Assembly (NCBI GenBank): GCA_041494445.1
Contig: JBGQAU010000001.1
Span: forward strand, 42,065-106,064
Length of the DNA stretch: 64,000 bases
Reading direction: 5' to 3'
DNA from: JAIQFR01 sp041494445
GTDB taxonomy: Bacteria; Acidobacteriota; Polarisedimenticolia; Polarisedimenticolales; JAIQFR01
Shown here: in pieces, positions 33,267 through 41,089 of the stretch
Position numbering within the stretch: position 1 is the stretch's first letter
Layout of the letters: every line of letters begins with the position of its first letter
Translations under genes and position numbers: made by a program
The notes under the pieces: generated by a model
The model's database searches: none
Seen by the model: only the letters and a program-made list of their open reading frames with translations
Told to the model about the DNA's origin: nothing

Positions 33267-34358
33267 TCAGGGGTTCGCTTCCAGCACCCGGCGGAAGTTG
33301 GTCCCGGCGATCTTGGCGATCGAGGCCTCGGAGAACCCCCTCTCCCGCATCCGGTCGAGGATCGCGGGGAAGGCGCTGCAGTCTGGAACCCCGTCCGGCA
33401 GGTCGGGGACGCCGTCGAAATCGGAGCCGAACGCGACGAAATCGTCCCCGACCAGGCGGACGACGTGCTCCACGTGGTCCACGATCCGGTCGAGCGGGGG
33501 GCGGGTCGGGGTCATCCGCTCGCGCATCGTGCGGGCGAGCTTGCGCGACGCTTCGGCCCTGCGGACGGGGTCGTGGAGGTGCTCCCGCTCGACCTCCTGG
33601 AGCGCCGTGAACAGGTCCCCCAGCTCGGCGTGCTGCCGCCGGGAATACGCGCCGTCGAGGAACCCCGGGTAGAAGTTGATCCCGACGAGCCCGCCGTGGT
33701 CCGCGAGGATCCGGATCTGGTCGTCGGTGAGGTTCCGCGCGCACGGGCAGAGTGCCGACGCCCCCGAGTGCGACGCGATGAAGGGGCGGCGCGAGAGGCG
33801 GGCCACGTCCCGAAACGTCGTCTCGTGGACGTGGGAGACGTCCACGACGATCCCTATCTCGTTCATCGCGGCGACGACCTTTTCGCCGAACGACGTGAGC
33901 CCCTCGAAGTCGCAGCGCTCCTCGCCCGAGGACGCGGCCCAGGGGAGGTTCCTGGCGTGCGTCAGGGTCATGTAGCGGACGCCGCGGGCGCGGAGGCGCT
34001 CGAGATTCGAGAGGCTCTCCTCGATCGCGTGCCCGTTCTCCACGGCGAGGATCGCCGCGGTCCTCGCTCCCCGCTCGATCACCCGGTCGGCCTCGGCGGC
34101 CGTCTCGACCTTCACGAGCGCTCCGCCGGACAGCGCGCAGGCAGCCTCGACCCCGTCGAGTAGATCCATCGCCTCCCGGAACGCGCGGTCCTTCGGGAGC
34201 ACCGAGGAAACGTAGGTCGCGAACAACTGGAGGGTCACAGCGCCCCGGTCGAGGCGCTCGAGATCCACATGCCCCTCGGGATTCCCGGACGAGAGGTCCG
34301 CGCCCGCCTGGATCTCGAGCGCCGTGTCGCAATGCAGGTCGGTGACGGGGGTTCTCAT
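33267..34358 (-). CDS. Membrane dipeptidase (M19, renal dipeptidase family)
   Basis: 363 aa. Zinc-site motifs of M19 are visible: TDLHCDTALE near the N-terminus, AILAVENGHAIEESL (bridging Glu), VVDVSHVHETTF, IASHSGASALCPCARNLTDDQ and FGSDFDGVPDLP. The enzyme hydrolyses dipeptides, including some with D-residues. No signal peptide is seen, so it is probably cytoplasmic, acting on dipeptides imported by the OPT transporter encoded downstream. Start ATG 34358 has GGGAGG. It is divergent from the mazEF operon. Confidence 0.93.
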   Translation of the reverse strand: MRTPVTDLHCDTALEIQAGADLSSGNPEGHVDLERLDRGAVTLQLFATYVSSVLPKDRAFREAMDLLDGVEAACALSGGALVKVETAAEADRVIERGARTAAILAVENGHAIEESLSNLERLRARGVRYMTLTHARNLPWAASSGEERCDFEGLTSFGEKVVAAMNEIGIVVDVSHVHETTFRDVARLSRRPFIASHSGASALCPCARNLTDDQIRILADHGGLVGINFYPGFLDGAYSRRQHAELGDLFTALQEVEREHLHDPVRRAEASRKLARTMRERMTPTRPPLDRIVDHVEHVVRLVGDDFVAFGSDFDGVPDLPDGVPDCSAFPAILDRMRERGFSEASIAKIAGTNFRRVLEANP

Positions 34359-34438
34359 CCCTGACCTCCCTTTCGTGGCCCGAGCTTATACGTCGGGCCG
34401 GCGTCGCGGGGCAAGGGAGAGCTTGCCGTTGGACGGGG

Positions 34439-34467
34439 TTGACCCCGAGCCAGGTATGACGTATAGT
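34439..34467 (+). promoter_or_regulatory. mazEF promoter
   Basis: TTGACC at 34439-34444, a 17-base spacer and TATAGT at 34462-34467 form a strong sigma-70 type promoter 18 bases before the antitoxin start. The -35 box sits in a short palindrome (CGGGGT-TG-ACCCCG, 34434-34447) and the -10 box lies within the operator palindrome described next. Confidence 0.65.
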
Positions 34468-34472
34468 CATAC
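34454..34472. promoter_or_regulatory. Operator palindrome of the mazEF operon
   Basis: GTATGAC-GTATA-GTCATAC is a perfect 7-base inverted repeat that overlaps the -10 box and ends just before the AGGAGG Shine-Dalgarno. Ribbon-helix-helix antitoxins bind such short palindromes to repress their own operon, so autoregulation by the antitoxin, alone or with the toxin, is expected. Confidence 0.6.
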
Positions 34473-34485
34473 TAGGAGGTTGCTC

Positions 34486-34728
34486 ATGGCCCGATCCAAG
34501 GTGGCTATCTCTCTCGACGAGTCGACACTGGACCGTCTCGATAGGCTGGTCCGCCGGGCGGTTTTCCCCAATCGGAGCCAGGCGATCCAACAGGCCGTGG
34601 ACGAGAAGCTTGCTCGGCTGGAAGGCAGTCGTCTTGCACGCGAATGTGCGAGGCTCGATCCCGCCTTCGAGAAGGCCCTTGCGGAAGAGGGGTTATCCGA
34701 GGAGCTCTCGCAATGGCCCGAATACTGA
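34486..34728 (+). CDS. Ribbon-helix-helix antitoxin (MazE/CopG-like)
   Basis: 80 aa. The N-terminal ARSKVAISLDESTLDRLDRLVRRAVFPNRSQAIQQAVDEKLARL is a ribbon-helix-helix DNA-binding domain (beta strand KVAISLDE, then two helices with NRSQAIQ). The acidic C-terminal tail (DPAFEKALAEEGLSEELSQWPEY) would wrap the toxin. AGGAGG precedes the ATG; in-frame codons upstream pass through the promoter and are rejected. The toxin gene overlaps its end by 16 bases. It probably neutralises the MazF-like toxin and represses the operon. Confidence 0.88.
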   Translation: MARSKVAISLDESTLDRLDRLVRRAVFPNRSQAIQQAVDEKLARLEGSRLARECARLDPAFEKALAEEGLSEELSQWPEY

Positions 34729-35051
34729 GGGGCGACGTCCGGTGGGCCGACCTGAACCCTGTCCGCGGAAGCGAGCAGGCGGGGAACCGTCCCGTCCTTG
34801 TTCTCAGTCACGACGTTTTCAATGAACGATCCGGAACCGTCATTGCCGTGGCCCTGACGAGCCAACCGCCGCGAGCGGGGTTTCCCCTCACCCTCGAGCT
34901 TCGGGCGAAAGGATTGCCCAAGCGATCCTGGGTGAAGATCAGCCAGATCCGGACGCTTGCTGTCGAACGGATCGGCTCGCGCCTTGCGCGGGCGACACCG
35001 GAGGAGCTGGCGGAGATTGTCGAAGGATTGACCGAGATCATCGGAACCTGA
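34713..35051 (+). CDS. MazF/PemK-type endoribonuclease toxin
   Basis: 112 aa, standard length. Family pattern: ILRGDVRWADLNPVRGSEQAGNRPVLVLSHDVFNERSGTVIAVALTS, then GFPLTLELRAKGLPKRSWVKISQIRTLAVERIG. The GSEQAGNRPVLV loop and SWVKISQIRTL (conserved Ser/Thr and basic residues) are those of MazF ribonucleases that cut mRNA at short sequences. ATG 34713 lies within the antitoxin gene and has GAGGAG upstream. All expected residues are present, so the toxin looks intact. The cleavage sequence cannot be predicted here. Confidence 0.9.
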   Translation: MARILRGDVRWADLNPVRGSEQAGNRPVLVLSHDVFNERSGTVIAVALTSQPPRAGFPLTLELRAKGLPKRSWVKISQIRTLAVERIGSRLARATPEELAEIVEGLTEIIGT

Positions 35052-35281
35052 CTGCGGCATTCAGCCGACGGCCTCGGCGCCCACCTCCACGAGCAGATCG
35101 CCGACACGCTGTGCATCATGCGCTTCGACCTGCTCTAGTCCGCTCCGCGGACCGACCTGCGCCTACCGTGGCCCACCCTCGCCTCGGCCCGGGCAGTCGG
35201 CTGAGCCGCGGCGAAGAAGGGTATGATCCGTCCGGGTCGCGGGAACCTGGAGACACCGATTTCACGGGGCGGAGGTCGGGA

Positions 35282-35827
35282 ATGAAGGCACTGCATCTCC
35301 TCGTGGCGGCGATTCTCATCGCGGGAGCGAGCGTCTCCGCCGCGACCGAGCCTCGACAGGGCGCAGCGGCGGAGCAGGCCGCCAGGACCCTCATAAGGAC
35401 CGAGATCGATCCGGCGACGTTCGACGAGCTATACGTCCAAGCATCCCGCGCGGCCGTGCAGAACCTCGAGGCGGCCGTTCAACCGTCGCTCCAGCGCGCC
35501 TTGACCGACGACGAGAGGAAGCGCCTCTCGCTGTTCTGGCAACGGAAGATGCGCGAATTGCTGCCGTACTCGGCGATCGAGGATCGGCTGGTTCCACGGG
35601 TCACGAAGCAGCTCTCCCTCGAGGAGCTGCAGGAGATCAACCGGTTCAACGGCTCTCCCGTCGGTCGAAAGCTCGCCGAGGTGCAGGCGGTGATCTCCTT
35701 TGAGGCCAGGGCGTCGGGCGAGCAGATGGGAAAGAGGCTCGCAGACAAGGACTGGCAGGCCAAGGTCGACGAAGAGCTGAAGCGGGAGTTTCCTCTGTGG
35801 TTCCCGACACCCGGACCGGGAAAGTAG
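35282..35827 (+). CDS. Secreted DUF2059-like protein
   Basis: 181 aa. A signal peptide (MKALHLLVAAILIAGASVSAA) is followed by a helical domain typical of DUF2059: YVQASRAAVQNLEAAVQPSL, DDERKRLSLFWQRKMRELLPYSAIEDRLVPRVTKQLSLEELQEINRFNGSPVGRKL. The EELQEINRFNGSPVGRKL segment is the clearest family mark (usually FYxTPxGxK). Function of the family is unknown; it is periplasmic. The 230 bases before it hold no convincing gene. Confidence 0.75.
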   Translation: MKALHLLVAAILIAGASVSAATEPRQGAAAEQAARTLIRTEIDPATFDELYVQASRAAVQNLEAAVQPSLQRALTDDERKRLSLFWQRKMRELLPYSAIEDRLVPRVTKQLSLEELQEINRFNGSPVGRKLAEVQAVISFEARASGEQMGKRLADKDWQAKVDEELKREFPLWFPTPGPGK

Positions 35828-35927
35828 GCGGATCGCAGGCTCGACGGGTTGCCGGCCGCGACGGCCGGAGAGAGGTCGGACATGAACGGCTCGAGACTCA
35901 AGCTGGCCGTCGCCCCCGGAGGGCACG

Positions 35928-36698
35928 CTGGCTCGTAGGCTCGCCGCCGCGCTGCTGCTGACCTCGATCGTCGGCGCTTCCCGGAGTGCCGCCGCGGGCG
36001 GAACCATTCTCGTGTCCGCCGCGAGCAGCCTCAAGGAGGCGGCCCGGGAGGCGGCGGATCGGTTCGAGGCCGAGCACCCCGGGACCGGGGTCGTGGTCAA
36101 CGCGGCCGCCTCCGGCGTCTTGCTACGCCAGATCGAGGAGGACGCCCCGGTGGATCTCTTCCTGAGCGCCTCCCGCGACGAGATCGGGCGCCTCGAGCGC
36201 GCCGGCCGGATCGAGATCGGGGCGGCACGTCCTTTCGCCTCGAACCGCCTGATCGTCATCGTGCCGGCGGGGAGCAGCCCGCCGGCGACGCTCGCGGGCC
36301 TCGCGGATCCGCGCTTCGACCGGATCGCGATCGGGAACCCGAGGACGGTCCCGGCGGGGCGCTACGCCGAGCAAGCGCTCCGATGGGCGGGGATCCGGGA
36401 CGCGGTCGCTTCCCGCCTCGTCCCCGGCGAGAGCGTCCGCCAGGCGTTGGAATACGTCGCCCGGGGCGAAGCGGCGGCCGGGCTCGTGTACGCGACGGAC
36501 GCCCGCGCGCTCGGGAGGAAAGTCACGTTGGGCCCCGCGGCGCCCGAGGGCTCCCACGATCCGATCGTCTACGTGGCGGCTCCGCTCCGCGACGCGCCGC
36601 ACCGTACGGAGGCCGCCGCGCTGCTGGCGTTTCTTCTGTCGGAGGAGGGGCGCCGGATCCTGGCGCGCCACGGCTTCCTCCCTCCTCCCGCGCCATGA
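35928..36698 (+). CDS. modA: Molybdate ABC transporter substrate-binding protein, apparent CTG start
   Basis: 256 aa if translation begins at CTG 35928. That start gives a textbook signal peptide ((M)ARRLAAALLLTSIVGASRSAAAG) and has GGAGG five bases upstream. The first ATG/GTG codon in frame is GTG 36012, which would cut off the signal and begin inside the first strand (TILVSAASSLKEA). The binding-protein fold shows SAASSLKEAAREAADRFEAEHPG, NAAASGVLLRQIEEDAPVDLFLSAS, ASNRLIVIVP, GNPRTVPAGRYAEQAL and GLVYATDA. It binds molybdate or tungstate in the periplasm. The stop overlaps the modB start (ATGA). The CTG call is inferred from sequence; a frameshift or sequencing error nearby is the alternative. 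Confidence 0.85.
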   Translation: MARRLAAALLLTSIVGASRSAAAGGTILVSAASSLKEAAREAADRFEAEHPGTGVVVNAAASGVLLRQIEEDAPVDLFLSASRDEIGRLERAGRIEIGAARPFASNRLIVIVPAGSSPPATLAGLADPRFDRIAIGNPRTVPAGRYAEQALRWAGIRDAVASRLVPGESVRQALEYVARGEAAAGLVYATDARALGRKVTLGPAAPEGSHDPIVYVAAPLRDAPHRTEAAALLAFLLSEEGRRILARHGFLPPPAP

Positions 36699-37351
36699 TC
36701 TTCTCCGCCCTCCGGCTCTCGGTGACCGTGGCGCTCGCGTCCACCGCGCTCGTCGCCGGGGTCGGGACGCTAGCGGGATGGCTTCTCGCGCGGTCGCGCT
36801 TCCGGGGTCGCGAGACGCTGGACGCCGTGCTCAACCTGCCGCTCGTCCTCCCGCCCACGGTGACCGGCTACTACTTGATCGCCCTGCTCGGCCGTCGCGG
36901 CCTCCTGGGAACGCCGCTTTACCGGTTCACGGGCTGGTCCGTCCCGTTCACGTGGGTCGCCTGCGTCGCGGCGGCCTCGGTCATGGCGTTCCCGCTGATG
37001 GTCCGATCGGCGCGCGTGGCGTTCGAGGGGATCGATCCGAGACAAGAGATCGCGTCGGCGAGCCTCGGGCACGGGCGCGTCTCGTACCTGCTCAGGGTCG
37101 CCCTCCCGATGGCCCGGCGGGGGCTGGCTTCGGGAGTCGTCCTCGCGTTCGCCCGCTCGATCGGGGAGTTCGGCGCCACCCTGATGCTCGCGGGGAACAT
37201 CCCGGGCCGGACGCAGACCCTGCCGCTGGCGATCTACGACGCGGTCCTCGCCGGGGAGGACCGGACGGCGCTCGCGCTCTCCGCGCTCCTCACCGCCGTC
37301 TCGGTCGGGGTGATGCTCGCGGCGGGTCGCCTCGGGCGGAGGCGGGCGTGA
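36695..37351 (+). CDS. modB: Molybdate ABC transporter permease
   Basis: 218 aa with five to six membrane segments. ModB features: LNLPLVLPPTVTGYYLIALLGRRG near residues 45-68 and the EAA-type loop ASASLGHGRVSYLLRVALPMARRGLASGVVLAFARSIGEFGATLMLAGNIPGRTQTLPLAIY. The ATG overlaps the modA stop and its own stop overlaps the modC GTG, so the three genes are translationally coupled. It forms the membrane channel for molybdate import. Confidence 0.94.
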   Translation: MIFSALRLSVTVALASTALVAGVGTLAGWLLARSRFRGRETLDAVLNLPLVLPPTVTGYYLIALLGRRGLLGTPLYRFTGWSVPFTWVACVAAASVMAFPLMVRSARVAFEGIDPRQEIASASLGHGRVSYLLRVALPMARRGLASGVVLAFARSIGEFGATLMLAGNIPGRTQTLPLAIYDAVLAGEDRTALALSALLTAVSVGVMLAAGRLGRRRA

Positions 37352-38430
37352 ACGGCTTCTCGGTGGACATCGCCGTCGAGCGGCCCGGGACGCCGGGCCG
37401 CCCGTTCCGGCTCGAGGCCGCGTTCGAGACCGAAGGCGGCTTCACTGTCGTGTTCGGCCCGAGCGGAGCCGGCAAGAGCACGCTCCTCCTCGCGATCGTG
37501 GGGGCGATACGGCCGGTGCGCGGGAGGATCGTCGCGGGGGGCAGGGTGTTGTTCGACTCCGACCACGGGATCGACCTGCCGACCCGCGAGCGGCGCCTCG
37601 GGATCGTGTTCCAGGACGCGTTGCTCTTCCCCCACCTCGACGCCCGGCGCAACGTGGAGTTCGGCCTCCGCGGCCGGGATCGGCGCGGCCGCGCGGAGGA
37701 GATCCTCGCGCGGGTGGAAGCGGCGGGGCTCGCCGGCGGTTTCCCTGAGGAGCTGTCGGGGGGCGAGCGCCAGCGGGTCGCCCTCGCCCGGGCGCTTGCC
37801 GCGGAGCCGGCGGGGCTCCTGCTGGACGAGCCGTTCTCCGCGCTCGACCCGGGGTCCCGCGAGGGCCTGGGCGCCGTGGTCGCCGGGCTCCAGCGCGAGA
37901 CCGGGCTCCCGTTCCTCCACGTGACCCACGACCTGGGCGAGGCGCTCCGTCTCGGGACGAGCCTCGTGGTCCTCGACGGTGGCAACGTCGTCCAGACGGG
38001 GCCGCCGGTCGAAGTGCTGTCCGCCCCCGCGCGGGCGGCGGTGGCGCGGGCGGTCGGCTTCGAGAACGTGTTCACCGGGACCGTTCTGCGGCACGCGCCG
38101 GAGGAGGGGTGGAGCGAGGTGGATCTCGGCGGGACGCGGGTCGAAACGGGTCTCCTCGCTGAGCCACCCGGAAGCCGCGTCGCGCTCGGGCTTCGCGCGG
38201 GCGACGTGATCGTATCGGTCGAGAGGATCGCCGGGACCTCCGCTCGGAACGTCCTCGAGGGGACGGTGGTCGCGGCGGAGCGCCGCGGCCCGGTGGTCGA
38301 GCTGGTCGTGGCGACGCCGGTGCGCTTCCGGGCCATCGTGACGCCCGCCGCCGCTCGCGCGCTCTCGCTGGCCCCCGGCCGCCGCGCGTGGCTCCTCGTG
38401 AAAGCCCTTGCGTTCCACCGCCTCGAGTAG
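37348..38430 (+). CDS. modC: Molybdate ABC transporter ATP-binding protein
   Basis: 360 aa. ATPase motifs in order: Walker A GPSGAGKST (~residues 37-45), Q-loop IVFQDALLFPHLDARRNVEFGL, signature ELSGGERQRVALARALA, Walker B LLLDEPFSALD, and H-loop HVTHDLGEALRLG. A C-terminal TOBE-type domain (~290-355: NVLEGTVVAAERRGPVVELVVAT) binds oxyanion. Start GTG 37348 overlaps the modB stop (GTGA). Energises molybdate uptake. Convergent with pgi, 11 bases apart. Confidence 0.94.
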   Translation: MNGFSVDIAVERPGTPGRPFRLEAAFETEGGFTVVFGPSGAGKSTLLLAIVGAIRPVRGRIVAGGRVLFDSDHGIDLPTRERRLGIVFQDALLFPHLDARRNVEFGLRGRDRRGRAEEILARVEAAGLAGGFPEELSGGERQRVALARALAAEPAGLLLDEPFSALDPGSREGLGAVVAGLQRETGLPFLHVTHDLGEALRLGTSLVVLDGGNVVQTGPPVEVLSAPARAAVARAVGFENVFTGTVLRHAPEEGWSEVDLGGTRVETGLLAEPPGSRVALGLRAGDVIVSVERIAGTSARNVLEGTVVAAERRGPVVELVVATPVRFRAIVTPAAARALSLAPGRRAWLLVKALAFHRLE

Positions 38431-38441
38431 CGACGTCCGCG

Positions 38442-40034
38442 TCAGGACCGGAGGCGGTACACCGCGTCGAAGGGAGCGGGGCCAGGGATCCGCTCGATCC
38501 CGCGCGACGGGTTCGCGGCGAGCCGCTCCAGAACGTGGAAGGCGGTCTCGGCCTCGTCGGGGGCGCCGGCGGCCGCCGCCAGAGCCTCCGCGGTGGCCCC
38601 ATCGTGCCCTCGGGCGCGGAGCGCCTCGAGGAGCCGCCGCTGGAGGTCGAGCACCGCGGCCGCCGCCTTCTTGCCCGCCTCGACTCCCGGTTGGTGGTAG
38701 GCGTTGACGTTCACGAGGGTCGCGTAGAACCCGACCGCCCGCTCGAACAGCGCGACGAGCGCGCCGACGCTCTTCGGACCGACGTCCGGCAGCGTGATGG
38801 TGAGGGACGGGCGGCCGCTTTCGTGGAGGGCACGACGGGTCCCGAGCAGGAAGCCGCCGAGGTAGTCCCCCGTCGTGACCCCCGGCTCGACCTCGACGCC
38901 CTTCCCCTCCCGGTCCCTCAGCACCTCGATGAACGTCACGAAGAAGTTCGGCACGCCGTCCCGGAGCTGCTGCACGTACGCGTGCTGGTCGGTCGAGCCC
39001 TTGTTCCCGTAAACGGCGATCCCCTGGTGGACCGTGCGGCCGTCGAGGTCCTTCTCCTTCCCCAGGGACTCCATGACGAGCTGCTGCAGGTAGCGGCTGA
39101 ACAACGCCAGCCGGTCCTTGTACGGCAGCACCACCATGTCCTTCGCGCCCTTTCCGCCGCCGGCGTGGTGCCACGAGAGCGCCAGGAGCGCCGCGGGGTT
39201 CTTCGCCGCCTGGCGCGAGCGCGTCAGCCCGTCCATCGTCGCGGCTCCCTTGAGCATCTCGCGGACGTCGATCCCCTGGAGCGCCGCGGGTAGGAGTCCG
39301 ACCGCGGACATCTCCGAGGTCCTGCCGCCGACCCAGTCCCACATCGGGAACCGGTCGAGGAAGCCGTGCTCCGACGCGAACCGGTCGAGGGCACTCCCCT
39401 CCCCCGTCACGGCCACCGCGTGGCGGCCGAAGTCGAGCCCGCGCGCGGCGTACGCGGCGGACGCCTCCAGCATTCCGTTCCGGGTCTCGGGGGTCCCGCC
39501 CGACTTGGAGATGACGACGGCGAGGGTGCTGTCGAGGCCCTTCCCGATCCCCGCCAGGACCCGGTCGATGCCGTCGGGATCGGTGTTGTCCAGGAAATGC
39601 GGGACCATCGGGGCGTTGAGCGCGCCGAGCGCGTCGGCGACGAACTCGGGCCCGAGGGCGGAGCCCCCGATCCCGATGACGAGCAAGTGCCGGAACCGCT
39701 CCGCGCGCTGCGGCCGGACCTGACCGTCGTGGACCCGCGAGGCGAAGTGGAGCACCTTCGCGAGCGTCCGGCGGATCGCGTCGGCGATCTCGGGCGACGG
39801 CGACAGCTCCGGCGCGCGGAGCCAGTAGTGTCCGACCCTCCTCTTTTCGTCCGGGTTCGCGATTGCGCCCGCCTCGAGCGCCTCCATCGCGTCGAGCGCG
39901 CGCAGCAGCGGCGCCTCCATGGTCCGCAGGATGTCCGCCGGGAGGTCCATCCGGCTGACGTCCAGCCGGAAGCCGAGATCGGGCGCGTCGAAAAGCCAGG
40001 CTCGGTAGCGGTCCCAGAGCTGGGTCGAGGTCAT
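38442..40034 (-). CDS. pgi: Glucose-6-phosphate isomerase
   Basis: 530 aa. It interconverts glucose-6-phosphate and fructose-6-phosphate in the cytoplasm. Recognised: the SIS domain segment HLLVIGIGGSALGPEFVADAL, VVISKSGGTPETRNGMLEA, DRFPMWDWVGGRTSEMSAVGLLPAAL (catalytic Glu region is GRTSE), SDQHAYVQQLRDG and VNVNAYHQPGVEAGKKAA near the C-terminus (catalytic Lys). The start ATG has GGAGGGAGCC. It is transcribed on the same strand as and just downstream of mtgA (52 bases). Confidence 0.94.
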   Translation of the reverse strand: MTSTQLWDRYRAWLFDAPDLGFRLDVSRMDLPADILRTMEAPLLRALDAMEALEAGAIANPDEKRRVGHYWLRAPELSPSPEIADAIRRTLAKVLHFASRVHDGQVRPQRAERFRHLLVIGIGGSALGPEFVADALGALNAPMVPHFLDNTDPDGIDRVLAGIGKGLDSTLAVVISKSGGTPETRNGMLEASAAYAARGLDFGRHAVAVTGEGSALDRFASEHGFLDRFPMWDWVGGRTSEMSAVGLLPAALQGIDVREMLKGAATMDGLTRSRQAAKNPAALLALSWHHAGGGKGAKDMVVLPYKDRLALFSRYLQQLVMESLGKEKDLDGRTVHQGIAVYGNKGSTDQHAYVQQLRDGVPNFFVTFIEVLRDREGKGVEVEPGVTTGDYLGGFLLGTRRALHESGRPSLTITLPDVGPKSVGALVALFERAVGFYATLVNVNAYHQPGVEAGKKAAAAVLDLQRRLLEALRARGHDGATAEALAAAAGAPDEAETAFHVLERLAANPSRGIERIPGPAPFDAVYRLRS

Positions 40035-40086
40035 GGCTCCCTCCGCGAAGAGGATACCCCGGTCCCGCGATCGACCGCGGGACGGG

Positions 40087-40830
40087 TCACAGCTCCTTCT
40101 CGATCCAATTCGCCTTCTCCATCCGTCGGAGAATCGTGTCCACGTGGCGACGGTACGCCCGGCTCCGCGAGCCGGGATGCCAATCCTCGGGATCCGGCAG
40201 CGAGGCCGCGAGCGCGGCCGCCTCCTCGTCGGTCAACTCCGCGGCGGACCTCCCGAACCAGCGCCGCGAGCCCGCCTCGGCCCCGTACACGCCCGGCCCC
40301 AGCTCGACGACGTTCAGGTACAGCTCCAGGATGCGCCGCTTCGAAAGATGCCTCTCGATCTGCCGGGTGAGGATCGCTTCCTCGACCTTCCGGAGCGGGT
40401 TCCGCGATGGGGAGAGCCAGAGGTTCTTCGCGAGCTGCTGCGTGATCGTGGAGGCGCCGCGGGGCATCTCCTTGTCCTCGATCGCATCGCGCACCGCGTT
40501 CTTCATCTCCTCGACCTCGAAGCCGTGGTGCGAGAAGAAGCCGATGTCCTCCCCGACGAGCACCGCACGCTTGAGCGCGGGAGAGATCGCCGCGTACGGG
40601 ACCCAGGTCCAGGAGACTCGGTCGCTCTTTCCTTCCGCGCGCCGCTCGGCCCGATAGCGCTCGATGAACGCGGTGGTCGTGGGATTCTCCGCGGCGAGGC
40701 GGGCCACGTCCGGCCAGGTCAGCGCCTCCCACGCCGCATACCCGCCGGCCGCCAGGAGGGCGAGCACGACCGCCGTCAGGCAGCCGCTCCGCCGCCGCCG
40801 CTTCCGCCCGCCGGACTTCCGCGCGCCCAT
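40087..40830 (-). CDS. mtgA: Monofunctional peptidoglycan transglycosylase
   Basis: 247 aa. A basic N-terminus and one membrane anchor (CLTAVVLALLAAGGYAAW) are followed by a glycosyltransferase-51 domain: LVGEDIGFFSHHGFEVEEM (catalytic Glu), RGASTITQQLAKNLWLSPSRNPLRKVEEAILTRQIERHLSKRRILELYLNVVELG and YGAEAGSRRWFGRSAAELT. It polymerises lipid II glycan strands and lacks a transpeptidase domain. ATG 40830 is preferred; a longer frame runs into the inverted repeat element just upstream. Confidence 0.93.
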   Translation of the reverse strand: MGARKSGGRKRRRRSGCLTAVVLALLAAGGYAAWEALTWPDVARLAAENPTTTAFIERYRAERRAEGKSDRVSWTWVPYAAISPALKRAVLVGEDIGFFSHHGFEVEEMKNAVRDAIEDKEMPRGASTITQQLAKNLWLSPSRNPLRKVEEAILTRQIERHLSKRRILELYLNVVELGPGVYGAEAGSRRWFGRSAAELTDEEAAALAASLPDPEDWHPGSRSRAYRRHVDTILRRMEKANWIEKEL

Positions 40831-40850
40831 TGGCCGCGAATGATAGCGCC

Positions 40851-41003
40851 CGCGCTCCGCCTCCGGAAAGACTCCTCCCGGCGACGTGGCAGGAGCGCGG
40901 CCGAGCCCGCGACGCGAGGCCGCGCGATGCCCGAGCGAGGAGCGAGGCACAGCGCCGAGCAACGAGCGTTCGCGGGGAGGAGTCTTTCCGGAGGCGGAGC
41001 GCG
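40851..41003. repeat. MITE-like element with 29-base perfect terminal inverted repeats
   Basis: Arms at 40851-40879 and 40975-41003 are perfect inverted copies (outer end CGCGCTCCGCCTCCGGAAAG). The 95-base centre is GC-rich with imperfect internal repeats (GAGCGAGGAGCGAGG) and no good coding frame. It fills most of the gap between the divergent mtgA and the gene at 41090, beginning 20 bases before the mtgA start codon, so it may carry or alter promoters for both. No flanking target-site duplication is obvious to me. No transposase is present nearby. Confidence 0.65.
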
Positions 41004-41089
41004 CGACCTATCGCCCGGCGGTGCTGCGGGCGTTGCCATCGCGGGGACCTCGACCTAGACTCCGACCTGGCGGGGACAGGGGGTGCCGC

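Noticed and set aside
34324..34485. 54-codon extension of the antitoxin
   Set aside because: It passes through the promoter and operator; ATG 34486 has AGGAGG and starts the ribbon-helix-helix domain.
35052..35138. In-frame 28-codon extension after the mazF stop (contains AHLHEQIADTLCIMRFDLL)
   Set aside because: It could be a gene remnant or a readthrough tail, but it is short, has no start codon of its own with an SD, and matches nothing I recognise.
40831..41089. Open frames across the inverted repeat element that extend mtgA or the gene at 41090
   Set aside because: Both extensions read through a perfect inverted repeat and give mirror-like Arg/Glu/Ser-rich peptides, which is expected from the repeat and not from coding.
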